Assembly: GCA_907163375.1 (NCBI GenBank)
Contig: CAJQUW010004442.1
Location: forward strand, 372,001 to 436,000
Length of the DNA stretch: 64,000 nucleotides
Reading direction: 5' to 3'
Source: Prostheceraeus crozeri
Taxonomy: Eukaryota > Platyhelminthes > Polycladida > Euryleptidae
Shown: positions 55,477-63,660 of the stretch, in pieces
Layout of the letters: each line of letters starts with the position of its first letter
Position numbering within the stretch: position 1 is the stretch's first letter
Program-made: the position numbers and the translations under genes
The notes under the pieces: model-generated
What the model was told of the DNA's origin: nothing
What the model saw: the letters and a program-made list of their open reading frames with translations, nothing else
The model's database searches: none

Positions 55477-56017
55477 TTACAATCCGCTGGGTACGTACAT
55501 ACTCAATGAGATAGTCTAGGATCATATTTGCTTGTTCATGAGATTTTAGTCCAGTAATGATCACTTTACTATTATGAAAGATTGCCACATGCACAGGCAA
55601 CCAACAACTAATGAGAGCTGCAGGAAAAAGTTCGGGTTCATAACACAAACTGTAACTGCTGGTACGAATCTTCAAAAATGATAGACTGTCACTCAATTGA
55701 GTAGAGATCACCATATTGTCCACAGTCAGATTCGACATCACACACCTCTCCCTCTTCCATATCCGACGTAGTAGTCTTTGTAGCTCTAAGCGCATTGACT
55801 GCGCCGATGAATGAGAAAGGGCGCCGAGAATCTGTACAGTCCCATTTGGGAAGAGTTGAAGATTCCGTGAATTGTTCATCTTCACCACTAACATTTGAGG
55901 ACGGCCCGGGTAATACTTGCTGTTTGGAAGCTGTTGGCGTAATGTTGTGAGATCGATTTTGGTGTAGAGTCTGAAGCGACGGAGAATGTTGACGATGGTG
56001 TAGCGATGGCGCTTCAT
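55472..56017 (-). CDS. TATA-binding-protein-like factor
   Basis: The ATG at 56017 gives 181 residues, the size of the TBP core; the frame is open further upstream but that part lacks TBP similarity. Two direct repeats are visible. Repeat 1 (about 6-85) has Y-Y-P-G-R-P and L-F-P-N-G-T-V-Q-I-L-G-A. Repeat 2 (about 95-175) has V-D-N-M-V-I-S, then S-S-Y-S-L-C-Y-E-P-E-L-F-P at 120-132, and I-F-H-N-S-K-V-I-I-T-G-L-K-S. These align with TBP's Y-N-P-x-R-F, I-F-S-S-G-K, Y-E-P-E-L-F-P-G-L and I-F-x-S-G-K-x-x-x-T-G-A-K. Three of the four intercalating phenylalanine positions are phenylalanine. It probably binds TATA DNA and recruits transcription machinery. Its coding start overlaps the preceding PC4-like gene in another frame. 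I know of no TBP homologue as a standard Polinton gene. Confidence 0.8.
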   Translation of the reverse strand: MKRHRYTIVNILRRFRLYTKIDLTTLRQQLPNSKYYPGRPQMLVVKMNNSRNLQLFPNGTVQILGALSHSSAQSMRLELQRLLRRIWKRERCVMSNLTVDNMVISTQLSDSLSFLKIRTSSYSLCYEPELFPAALISCWLPVHVAIFHNSKVIITGLKSHEQANMILDYLIEYVRTQRIVK

Positions 56018-56339
56018 GATGAAAGAATGAGTAAATTGAGCGATGTACCTTCCTTTTATACTTTTCCCAACTACCTTGATGAAATGTGAAGTTAGTATGA
56101 AGTTGGGAATGATAGAGTTGAATTCGCCGATTGTTGACGCGCAGCCAGATGCGATTTCCAATACGTGAATGTCTTTTCATATAGAAGTATTTCAAGTCCT
56201 TCATGATATGATGTAGAGATTGAAAATGACGATAAGATAAAACAAACTCTCTTCTCACATTTCCAGTTGAATCTTTGAAATAGACGTTTCGATCATGATC
56301 CGTTTCAATACGTTGTAGGGAATCTAATTTCCAACTCAT
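55689..56339 (-). CDS. PC4-like DNA-binding protein 1, with acidic C-tail
   Basis: This 216-residue protein starts 35 bases after a minus-strand ATGCAAAT motif. Its first 110 residues are paralogous to the protein at 56718-56362 (shared L-D-S-L-Q, N-V-Y/H-F-K, I-M-x-D-L, W-E-K-Y-x-R and H-R-S-I). Two modules each show strand-strand-strand then W/F-containing helix: N-V-Y-F-K-D-S-T-G...F-V-L-S-Y-R-H-F, and R-I-Q-L-Y-H-S...F-T-F-H-Q-G-S-W-E-K-Y. This pattern resembles the coactivator PC4 (I-R-x-Y...G-I-x-L-x-x-x-Q-W-x-x-L). The C-terminal half is serine-rich and acidic and overlaps the TBP-like gene in a different frame. PC4 assignment is by pattern and is tentative. Confidence 0.5.
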   Translation of the reverse strand: MSWKLDSLQRIETDHDRNVYFKDSTGNVRREFVLSYRHFQSLHHIMKDLKYFYMKRHSRIGNRIWLRVNNRRIQLYHSQLHTNFTFHQGSWEKYKRKVHRSIYSFFHHEAPSLHHRQHSPSLQTLHQNRSHNITPTASKQQVLPGPSSNVSGEDEQFTESSTLPKWDCTDSRRPFSFIGAVNALRATKTTTSDMEEGEVCDVESDCGQYGDLYSIE

Positions 56340-56361
56340 GGTGCGTGGTAATCATATCTGA

Positions 56362-56718
56362 TTAAGATTTGCATAGTAGGGCGATGAACTCACGACGAAT
56401 AAATGTCATGATGGAGCGATGTATGTATCTTCTATACTTCTCCCAATTGTATTTGCGAAATGAGAAACAGTTTGCGGAATGAGAATGGTAGATTTGAATT
56501 TCATTTCTGTAATGTTGAAGCCAAACTTGATCACCCAAGGAGATGAATCTTAATGTTTCAAAATATTCCAAATCCCTCATGATATCATTGAGGTTGACAA
56601 ATTGTCGCCATGTTAATGTAATTCCTCTTGATGTATGACCATGAGAATTTTTGAAATGTACGTTTCCATCACGATCAACTCTGATATATTGTAGAGAGTC
56701 CAAAATCCAAGTCTTCAT
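56362..56718 (-). CDS. PC4-like DNA-binding protein 2
   Basis: The start is taken at the ATG at 56718 because similarity to its neighbour begins there (K-T-W-I-L-D-S-L against S-W-K-L-D-S-L); an ATG four codons earlier is possible. About 118 residues form two half-repeats: G-N-V-H-F-K-N-S-H-G-H-T-S-R-G-I-T-L-T-W-R-Q-F, which fits PC4's core strand and G-I-x-L turn well, and N-E-I-Q-I-Y-H-S...F-R-K-Y-N-W-E-K-Y. In PC4 two such modules from separate chains make the DNA-binding dimer; here both are in one chain. It is a tandem duplicate of the protein at 56339-55689 and starts only 35 bases from the divergent rightward gene. Confidence 0.5.
   Translation of the reverse strand: MKTWILDSLQYIRVDRDGNVHFKNSHGHTSRGITLTWRQFVNLNDIMRDLEYFETLRFISLGDQVWLQHYRNEIQIYHSHSANCFSFRKYNWEKYRRYIHRSIMTFIRREFIALLCKS
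56367..56374 (-). promoter_or_regulatory. ATGCAAAT motif upstream of the leftward PC4-like/TBP-like unit
   Basis: Read on the minus strand the motif begins 35 bases before the ATG at 56339. It is an exact POU octamer and lies inside the last codons of the upstream PC4-like gene. Confidence 0.45.
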
Positions 56719-56753
56719 GATGTTATGCAAAGTTGCAGATTAGCAATATAAAA
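56719..56753. promoter_or_regulatory. Compact 35-bp divergent promoter with ATGCAAAGTTG
   Basis: The start codons at 56718 (leftward) and 56754 (rightward) are 35 bases apart. The only notable content is ATGCAAAGTTG (56725-56735) and an AATATAAAA stretch. The motif lies 29 bases before the rightward ATG, identical to the one at 53211-53221. Both genes probably share this region. Confidence 0.5.
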
Positions 56754-58151
56754 ATGTCGTTTTATCATATTTTGCTTAGCAATGCGGCTACAAAGAGATT
56801 TACTAGCAATCGAGCCGCACTCTTTTCTACTCCCATTGATCATGCACAACAGCTAAATGGGAATTGGGAAGTGGGTGTCACTCAACTTGTTTATAGCAAC
56901 TGTGTCTATACTTTTGATCATGAGGTGTTGACTATTAATATGAGACGTACAGCTGCTTACCAATGTGAAAAGGGGTGCCGAATATACATTCCACAGTGGC
57001 CAAAGAAAGATCTCTTATCATGTAAAAAGTTTATATATGATTTCTTGAATAAAGCGTGTAAACATATTGTCCAATTTACTCCGCACAATGATGATTATAA
57101 TTATGTACATCATGTAGTTGAGAAAGATTGGATTGTTGGTTTAAGTCCAAGTTTAAGAAATGATTTAGGCTACCTCGCTAGCGCCTTAACAAGCTATGAT
57201 AATTTTAACGTTAATTACCACATAAGTGGTCATAAACAGTTAATATATCGAGAGGAAGCTTATTATGTAGATCTTATTCCAAGAAATGAGAAGACGTTGG
57301 TGAAGAAGATTGTGATTAAGCCAAGAAAGACAAACATGACTCCTGAAACATTATTGAAGAAATTTAATTATCTCCTTCGAGTAGATGACAAACAAGTGGC
57401 AACATTGACTTATATTAAATCATCTAATCATATTGCAATAAGCAAATTAAATGATGATGATCTAGTATTAGTTTGTTCAAAAGATTTTCATCAGTTCTTA
57501 CGACATCGTTCTGCAGCTGTTCATGGAAAATCTGATATGCAACATTTACCATGTGAAAGGTCAAATCAATTTGATACAGAATGGGCCGTATCTTTATACA
57601 GAAAGTGTGTAGAGCCTTTTGGTGGTTTCTTACATGAAACAAGAGTGTTGATGCCTCGCATTATTACTTCGGTTAAATTGGTTGTAGATTATTTAAATGA
57701 AGTGATTAATGAGCAACATATTTCATTTTCTGAAAAAGAAGGTACTTTGTCTCTCACTATAAATGGAAAAGGTATTGAACTAATTATGGATAAAACTCTA
57801 ATGGACATTTTGGGTTTTGATCAAAATATCTTTAAAAGTGGTACTGTAACCAAAGCTAGCGCAGACATGTCGCTATCGCGTCGTATTAACTATTTTCAGA
57901 TATATTCCAATATTGGTGAAGATGTACGTGTGGGAGATGTTGAAGCTCCATTGCTAGCAATGATACCATACCAGCCAAAAAGCTGCAGTATTTTATCTGA
58001 GCATACTTTCAAGAAAGTGCATTATACAAAGCTGAAATCAAACTACATCCCACAAATTGATATTGCCATTTATGATGATGCTGGTGCGTTGATTCCTTTT
58101 CATAAAGATGCTGTGACAAGTATTACACTCCATTTCCGAATGAAGAGTTAA
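56754..58151 (+). CDS. Large Polinton structural-type protein 1 (W-E-V-G family)
   Basis: The first in-frame ATG gives 465 residues. The N-terminal motif S-N-A-A...F-x-x-N-R-A-A-L-F and L-N-G-N-W-E-V-G-V-T-Q-L-V-Y is the signature of a family common in invertebrate Polintons. The rest is beta-rich with no enzyme motif. The following gene is a paralogue with the same start. In size and position such proteins could be vertex (penton-like) or fibre components, but I know of no proof. A few hydrophobic stretches are too short for membrane segments. Confidence 0.6.
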   Translation: MSFYHILLSNAATKRFTSNRAALFSTPIDHAQQLNGNWEVGVTQLVYSNCVYTFDHEVLTINMRRTAAYQCEKGCRIYIPQWPKKDLLSCKKFIYDFLNKACKHIVQFTPHNDDYNYVHHVVEKDWIVGLSPSLRNDLGYLASALTSYDNFNVNYHISGHKQLIYREEAYYVDLIPRNEKTLVKKIVIKPRKTNMTPETLLKKFNYLLRVDDKQVATLTYIKSSNHIAISKLNDDDLVLVCSKDFHQFLRHRSAAVHGKSDMQHLPCERSNQFDTEWAVSLYRKCVEPFGGFLHETRVLMPRIITSVKLVVDYLNEVINEQHISFSEKEGTLSLTINGKGIELIMDKTLMDILGFDQNIFKSGTVTKASADMSLSRRINYFQIYSNIGEDVRVGDVEAPLLAMIPYQPKSCSILSEHTFKKVHYTKLKSNYIPQIDIAIYDDAGALIPFHKDAVTSITLHFRMKS

Positions 58152-58159
58152 TGCAAAAG
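58151..58159 (+). promoter_or_regulatory. ATGCAAA-type upstream motif (ATGCAAAAG)
   Basis: The motif overlaps the last base of the preceding stop codon and lies 40 bases before the ATG at 58191, the start favoured by similarity to the paralogue. Confidence 0.4.
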
Positions 58160-58160
58160 T

Positions 58161-59711
58161 ATGCTAATATATTTTTCCAATGTGAATAATATGGAAAGTG
58201 AAAATAAGGACTCGTTTCTAATCTACTTGCCCAGTAATGCTTCTATGAATAAATTTCCCAAAAATAAACCATCAGACTATCGAGTAGAATTAAATCGGCC
58301 ACTGCATTTAGAAGGTGAATGGGAAGTTGGCGTTTCTAGTATTTGCTATGATAGCAATATTCAGAATGTGAATGATTTGGAAGAAATGATATTGACTCCT
58401 CGCACCCATGATGGAATAACGATGAATAATGCATTTCAGTTCCCATACAATTTAACATCAGATGGAAAGTGGAACTATGAATGGATTCAGATAAAATCAG
58501 ATTCTTATGAGCCATTTGGGAATGAGAAAATTATTAAGGCATTCAACAGTGGTAATACTTCCATCATGAAGAATAAAAATCAGAAAGCTTATGAGTTTAC
58601 TATCTATCATTGGAGTGGGAGACAGTTCCTCCGCTTTCATTCTTTTACTAAAGGTCTTACGCTGAGGTTGGATAGTGAATTCTATCCACATCTTGGTTTT
58701 GGTCATGGACTACATCTAACGTCAATTGCTACTGCAAATGTTAAAAAAGTTTATTCAACTCGAATCAACAAATTTCATTATAGATTTAAAATATTTGATG
58801 AAGATGTTGTAGAATGCGAAGAACGCATCATTTTGAAAAAGCGTGGTGTTCAACCTTTATCACTTATTGAGTTAGTAAAACGATGGAATGAGACTGTGGG
58901 TAAGAAGTATGGAGAGAAAATTATGGCGGACAAAAATAAGTTGGTTATTCAGAAATATAATGACAAACTTACAGTTTATTTCTCTCCAACCTTGCGTCAT
59001 TTTGTAAGACATTATACGCCTATTATTGGAAGCGGTGTGGTGTATGCTTCTCATGAATATCACACTAAAGCTGATTCAGTTAATGATGAATGGTGGGTGG
59101 ACATCTATGGCGATCGCATCAAGAAAATTTACCAGTCTTATGAAGAATCTAAAGTTGCTATCAATATAATGCCGCGTCTATATCATACAGTTGAAAGCTT
59201 CATTCATGTAGTAAATCCTTATATACAACAGAAGTTGAAGCATGTGATGAAAAGTAAATATGATGTAAAGACACACCACATTTCGTTTTCAATTGAAAAA
59301 CAACGCGTTGTTCTGAAACTGGGTGATGACATTCAATGTCAATTGAGTAAAAATTTGAAAAAACTCTTTGGCTTTTCAATGCTACAAACTGTGTTTGCTG
59401 CTGCGCATACGATTGGTATAGAAACACCAATGACACTTGATAAACATGAACAACACCTTTACATTCAAAGTGATTTGATTTTACCTATTTCTGTTGGCGA
59501 GAAAAAAGAATACATTTTACGTGATTTCATTCATGATAAAGACGCTTCATATGGAATAGTCGAGAAGATGTTTGAATCTATTTTCTATCATCCCGTCGTC
59601 AAACAAACTATACCCTCTATTGCTATCAAAATTACCAATGGTTTACAAGAGTGTATCCATGTGAAAGATACTAAATCCCTCGTAACTTTAGTGTTTCGGA
59701 AAACAAAGTGA
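58161..59711 (+). CDS. Large Polinton structural-type protein 2 (W-E-V-G family)
   Basis: Two starts are possible. The ATG at 58161 gives 516 residues. The second, at 58191, gives 506 and aligns with the paralogue: L-P-S-N-A-S-M-N-K-F-P-K-N-K and L-E-G-E-W-E-V-G-V-S-S-I-C-Y. The second start also has the upstream motif at the usual distance. Both paralogues share a later L-R-H-F-V-R-H/F-L-R-H-R segment and a D-x-x-W-x-V-x-x-Y block. It is probably a virion protein. A poly(A) signal lies at 59735-59740. Confidence 0.6.
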   Translation: MLIYFSNVNNMESENKDSFLIYLPSNASMNKFPKNKPSDYRVELNRPLHLEGEWEVGVSSICYDSNIQNVNDLEEMILTPRTHDGITMNNAFQFPYNLTSDGKWNYEWIQIKSDSYEPFGNEKIIKAFNSGNTSIMKNKNQKAYEFTIYHWSGRQFLRFHSFTKGLTLRLDSEFYPHLGFGHGLHLTSIATANVKKVYSTRINKFHYRFKIFDEDVVECEERIILKKRGVQPLSLIELVKRWNETVGKKYGEKIMADKNKLVIQKYNDKLTVYFSPTLRHFVRHYTPIIGSGVVYASHEYHTKADSVNDEWWVDIYGDRIKKIYQSYEESKVAINIMPRLYHTVESFIHVVNPYIQQKLKHVMKSKYDVKTHHISFSIEKQRVVLKLGDDIQCQLSKNLKKLFGFSMLQTVFAAAHTIGIETPMTLDKHEQHLYIQSDLILPISVGEKKEYILRDFIHDKDASYGIVEKMFESIFYHPVVKQTIPSIAIKITNGLQECIHVKDTKSLVTLVFRKTK

Positions 59712-59726
59712 AGTCATTGTGATATG

Positions 59727-59740
59727 TTTATTGAAATAAA
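59727..59740. terminator. Overlapping poly(A) signals on both strands
   Basis: AATAAA at 59735-59740 serves the rightward gene ending at 59711. TTTATT at 59727-59732 gives AATAAA on the minus strand, about 160 bases beyond the polymerase stop. Confidence 0.5.
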
Positions 59741-59890
59741 AATATGTATATGAAAAAGTCTTTTCACAGATATAGGGGGAATGGGCTGACTGTAGGCATA
59801 TATTCACAAGGAAGAAACGATCTCATGCGATACATAAAACAACCATGTATATCTACAAAAAGCAACATCAAAATACTGAGTTAAAGTTGA
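59741..59890. other. Short intergenic stretch between convergent genes
   Basis: It holds the 3' flank of the leftward polymerase gene and shows no feature of its own. Confidence 0.5.
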
Positions 59891-62800
59891 TTATGTCAAT
59901 ACATCTCCTGAATGTGGTAGCGTGAGTTTTATTCTTTTGGGTGGAGGTATGTTTGTGTCAGGATGTCCATGTGGAAGAGATGTGTTATGTCCTATCCAAC
60001 ACCTCTTATCCTCCCATGCTGAAAGTGCTCGTTTCTTGAACGTGTACGTTTTCACAGTATGAACTTGAGATTTTAAGATTGTCATATTGACAAACGTTAT
60101 AGTTTTATTTTTATAGGCCTTCTTATAGGACCGATGTTTCATTTTATGAACAATGGATTTTGATATACCTTTAGCACGCTTAATACTATCTGCACATTCT
60201 TTTAGTTTCATGGAATACATTTTAGGACGGAGGAGAATCATTTCATCTATTTCCTTTCCTGCTGTTTCATCCTTAAAACAACCAAGTTTGGCTTTATTCT
60301 GTATGGAATAGAGTGGATGAGTGGGATTGTAGTTAGATGTATCGAAATATTTTTCTAATGACTTACCTACTTCATTAAAATTTAAATCTTTTTGAGTGGT
60401 AATTCCTAAAAAGAAACTATCTGTATCACCACCCAGCAAGCGAACCTCTTTTACGAGAGGGCATGGTTTTAATATTTTGTAGAAGAGTTGATACATTTCA
60501 AGCTTGGAATAATCTAAAACGGCTTGCCCAATATAGATGGGTTTGCACAACTCAACTTCTGATTTAATCATTTTAACACCTACAAGATCCTCATCGATGA
60601 TGTCTCTATCAATGAAAAGAGGTGATGAGGTCAATTTGTGATATTTTTGTTCATCAACGACTAGTTTGTAATTCATACGTTTTCTAACATCCTCCATGGT
60701 CTTTCCGAATAGACTATTATTCTTATATTTATAAAAATCCTTTTCAAAATTATTTTGGGCGAGTGCACGTTTTTGACTGTTACTATCTATGTAGGGTTTG
60801 AGGAAGGCTTTCTGTCTAAATTTGATAATGCGGTGAACTGACTTTAGAAGCATGCCCATTTCTAAATAGAATTTTAATATGCAGAAGTGTACGAGATAAT
60901 TTTTCTTATCATATTGGGTGAGTAAAAGTTTGCGGCATGGTTTGTACCTTGGCTGTCCACACTCTGTTAAGTTATTATGAAATTGTGACATGAATGGTGA
61001 AAACATATCTTCAGTCACTTCGCCAGATTCAGGTGCGAGTGGGAAATCAGCAGTTTTATTTTTAATACTATTTGGATAAATCAAATCCACTTCAAAATAA
61101 TATCCCCAATCACCTTCATCTGGAATATTCAGTATGTTTGAAGGGTTGGAGTAATACTCAAGCTCATTTTGATTTAACCAACTAAACTCGGAATGAGGTA
61201 GTGGTTTAGACAGTGAACTGCCATATAAATTATTTTGGTCATAGTACTTTAGGTGGATATGATCATCACCTACTGTTTCAGATTTTATATGATGTTTATT
61301 TACAAATGTGAGACCACCGCGTATTCCGCGCTCAAATATATTATACATCTCCGGGTCTTGTAAGAGATGAATGGTCTCACCAGTCATTTTAAAGGCTGAT
61401 TTAAAGGACATGGCTGGTAGACTGACAAAGTGGATAGGATCTAATTTGTCTTCTTCTAATGCCACTCGTCGAAATTCCTGAAAGACATCAGCCAGCAAAA
61501 TGACATCTAATTCTAAGTAAGCGATCATATAATCGCCAAACGTTTTACAATTAAATTTTAACCATGCCTCTTGAGCATGTTCATAGTCCTCTACTGGACA
61601 ATCTTCACCCGTCAAATCGTTTTTGAATTTGTCAATGGAAGGAAGGGTTGTTTCATTTAGTTTAGACATTGAGCTAAAATACGCATAGGGAAAGACTCCT
61701 TTGCGAGTGATTATTTCATCCGTTAAGTTTGGATAGTGTTTCTTCAAAGTTTGACTATGGGGAAGAAACTTGAGATTACGAACGAGAGAAGCTAGTGACG
61801 CTGACATGAATTGAAATGAATCTAAAAATTTTATTTCGAAGAAGACTGTCTTATTTTCTTTAGTTTTATCTACTGGTACTTTTGCTGTCATTGCCATGAA
61901 TTTTTCTCTCGTTTGTGCTATTACATTAAACTGCCACGATTTCATCTGGCTCAACCCTCCTTTTATGAGCATATGACTGTCATAGCCCTTAAAGTTATGA
62001 AAAATGACGGGTAGTACACGACGTCTCAACCTAAGTGAAAAGTTACATTTGGAGCAGAGTGCGTTTCTAAATTTACCAGTGATGTGATCATGATCACGCA
62101 CTTTCTTAATTTTATCGTCATCAAACGTTTTATGACATTTAGGACAGGATGTGCAACTTTCAAATTTTTGTTTGTCTTCATCTGACATATGTAGTGACTT
62201 ACGCTGCAATTGGGAATCATATGATTGTTGAAATTTTGCAGCTTTATCGAGAAATTCTAGAAATTTTGAAATGCAATCTTCACCTTGCCAAGTATGCATT
62301 TTGTTTTGTCTATTCCTAAAGTGGTCATGCCATACTTCATAGCAGGATATGGCTGCTGGCTTGTGGATGATATCATCAATGTAGCATTCTATGTCTGCGT
62401 AAATGACACGCAGGGGACTTAATTCGTCACCATTATCCCTATGTGAAAATATTTTATCTTTGGGCATGCGTTCCATTTGTAATTTACCTCGCTTGCACCA
62501 TTCATAGTGAGTTTCAAATTTATCTTTACTCCAAAATGAGCGGATGCAGCGGTCGCATACAAAATGTTCACCTCTTTTAGAGTGCCCCAAGTGAGTGTAC
62601 AAGCGAGAGATTTTGGGAATACCACAGTAGTGCCATTCCTCGCTATCATCTTGTTTTACTAATAAGAGGTTGACTACACGTTCATAACAAGTTGAACGTG
62701 AATTATAGCGGGCACCCTTCAACCCCTTCTCCCACACGTGAACGACAATTTTAATCTTATTATGTTTTTCGAACGTTTCTACATCTTTGATTTTCATGTT

Positions 62801-63001
62801 GTTACTATCACAACCTTCAAAGTCTAGTTCATCCTCCCACTGTCTATAGCTATAGGTGCGATCTCGATGCGCGTTGATATCATTATAGTGAAGGATGGAT
62901 AGGACTGCATATTTAAAAACACTGTGATTTACAATCAACATTGATGACAGCTTTCTTATTATACAACGTTTTTGGAAGTTTAAATGTGCCTCGAGCTGCA
63001 T
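59891..63001 (-). CDS. Protein-primed DNA polymerase B
   Basis: A 1,036-residue open frame. The 3'-5' exonuclease domain has V-I-Y-A-D-I-E-C-Y (motif I, about residue 200), F-K-G-Y-D-S-H (motif II) and Y-L-E-L-D (motif III). Between them is an HNH-like zinc module, C-P-K-C...R-D-H-D-H-I-T-G...C-S-K-C-N. Polymerase motifs follow in order: D-Q-N-N-L-Y-G-S-S-L (A), N-N-S-L-F-G-K-T-M-E (B), G-G-D-T-D-S (C) and K-M-Y-S-M-K (the K-x-Y motif). Two C2H2-like fingers precede the exonuclease domain. This family replicates linear genomes from terminal proteins. It is transcribed leftward from the right end, behind the zinc-finger ORF on the same strand. Confidence 0.9.
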   Translation of the reverse strand: MQLEAHLNFQKRCIIRKLSSMLIVNHSVFKYAVLSILHYNDINAHRDRTYSYRQWEDELDFEGCDSNNMKIKDVETFEKHNKIKIVVHVWEKGLKGARYNSRSTCYERVVNLLLVKQDDSEEWHYCGIPKISRLYTHLGHSKRGEHFVCDRCIRSFWSKDKFETHYEWCKRGKLQMERMPKDKIFSHRDNGDELSPLRVIYADIECYIDDIIHKPAAISCYEVWHDHFRNRQNKMHTWQGEDCISKFLEFLDKAAKFQQSYDSQLQRKSLHMSDEDKQKFESCTSCPKCHKTFDDDKIKKVRDHDHITGKFRNALCSKCNFSLRLRRRVLPVIFHNFKGYDSHMLIKGGLSQMKSWQFNVIAQTREKFMAMTAKVPVDKTKENKTVFFEIKFLDSFQFMSASLASLVRNLKFLPHSQTLKKHYPNLTDEIITRKGVFPYAYFSSMSKLNETTLPSIDKFKNDLTGEDCPVEDYEHAQEAWLKFNCKTFGDYMIAYLELDVILLADVFQEFRRVALEEDKLDPIHFVSLPAMSFKSAFKMTGETIHLLQDPEMYNIFERGIRGGLTFVNKHHIKSETVGDDHIHLKYYDQNNLYGSSLSKPLPHSEFSWLNQNELEYYSNPSNILNIPDEGDWGYYFEVDLIYPNSIKNKTADFPLAPESGEVTEDMFSPFMSQFHNNLTECGQPRYKPCRKLLLTQYDKKNYLVHFCILKFYLEMGMLLKSVHRIIKFRQKAFLKPYIDSNSQKRALAQNNFEKDFYKYKNNSLFGKTMEDVRKRMNYKLVVDEQKYHKLTSSPLFIDRDIIDEDLVGVKMIKSEVELCKPIYIGQAVLDYSKLEMYQLFYKILKPCPLVKEVRLLGGDTDSFFLGITTQKDLNFNEVGKSLEKYFDTSNYNPTHPLYSIQNKAKLGCFKDETAGKEIDEMILLRPKMYSMKLKECADSIKRAKGISKSIVHKMKHRSYKKAYKNKTITFVNMTILKSQVHTVKTYTFKKRALSAWEDKRCWIGHNTSLPHGHPDTNIPPPKRIKLTLPHSGDVLT

Positions 63002-63007
63002 GACTTT

Positions 63008-63660
63008 CTAATAGGGAAATTTTGAATATGGCTGAGTCCACACCATCAAAAATGAGAGCGCTGTCGCGTTGATTGAATTTAAACATTGAATGTGAAAATT
63101 TAGCCAAGACTCGCAGTCTACAACTTCGGTTGCGGAAGAGGAAGGAATATGAAACTGTATTCTCTCCGTCACTTGACCCGTTTGAAAATCTATTTTAATA
63201 TATTTTAGTTTAAGGTAGATGAGCGCCTTCATTCTAAAATTGTCTAAATTATTGAAGAGCGCTTCGATAATGTTAGAATTTTGAAGGAGCCACTCAGGAA
63301 AATCTACAATTTGAGTATTGGACTCCATGCAGTAGTCGCGTACTAAATTATTATGTGAAACATTAATGAGGGAGATGGTAGAGGTACCGTTGGTGTAGTG
63401 ATCATTTGCATGCGTGTGTTGAAGTCTGTGCGAAGATCGCTGAAAGTGACTATCAAAAGAAAGAGGGCACAAATCGCAAGGAAAGGAGATGTCATCGTCA
63501 GAATCAACTTCACCTCCGGAGATTGACGCCGCTTTGCGTTGACACACACGTTGTTTGATGTGTCGAAGGAGACTGTGCTTCCTTGTAAACATATGTCCGC
63601 AGTCGGCACATTCCCACTCGTTGCCTTGCCGCGAGAGTCCTGAGCTGGAACTCACATCAC
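63008..63660 (-). CDS. Zinc-finger ORF in front of the DNA polymerase
   Basis: Two C2H2-type fingers are clear: C-A-D-C...H-S-L-L-R-H-I-K and C-D-L-C...F-Q-R-S-S-H-R-L-Q-H. The segment after them, with L-K-L-K-Y-I-K-I-D-F-Q-T-G-Q-V-T and I-P-S-S-S-A-T-E-V-V-D, is typical of the region upstream of Polinton polymerases. The frame is open to 63694, but a good acceptor (TTCTCTTTCAG, ending 63661) suggests that coding starts at 63660 in this exon, with earlier exons to the right. It probably acts with the polymerase in replication. Confidence 0.65.

Noticed and set aside
56018-56161. N-terminal extension of the TBP-like frame
   Set aside because: Open but without TBP similarity and overlapping the conserved part of the PC4-like frame; the ATG at 56017 gives exactly a TBP-core length.
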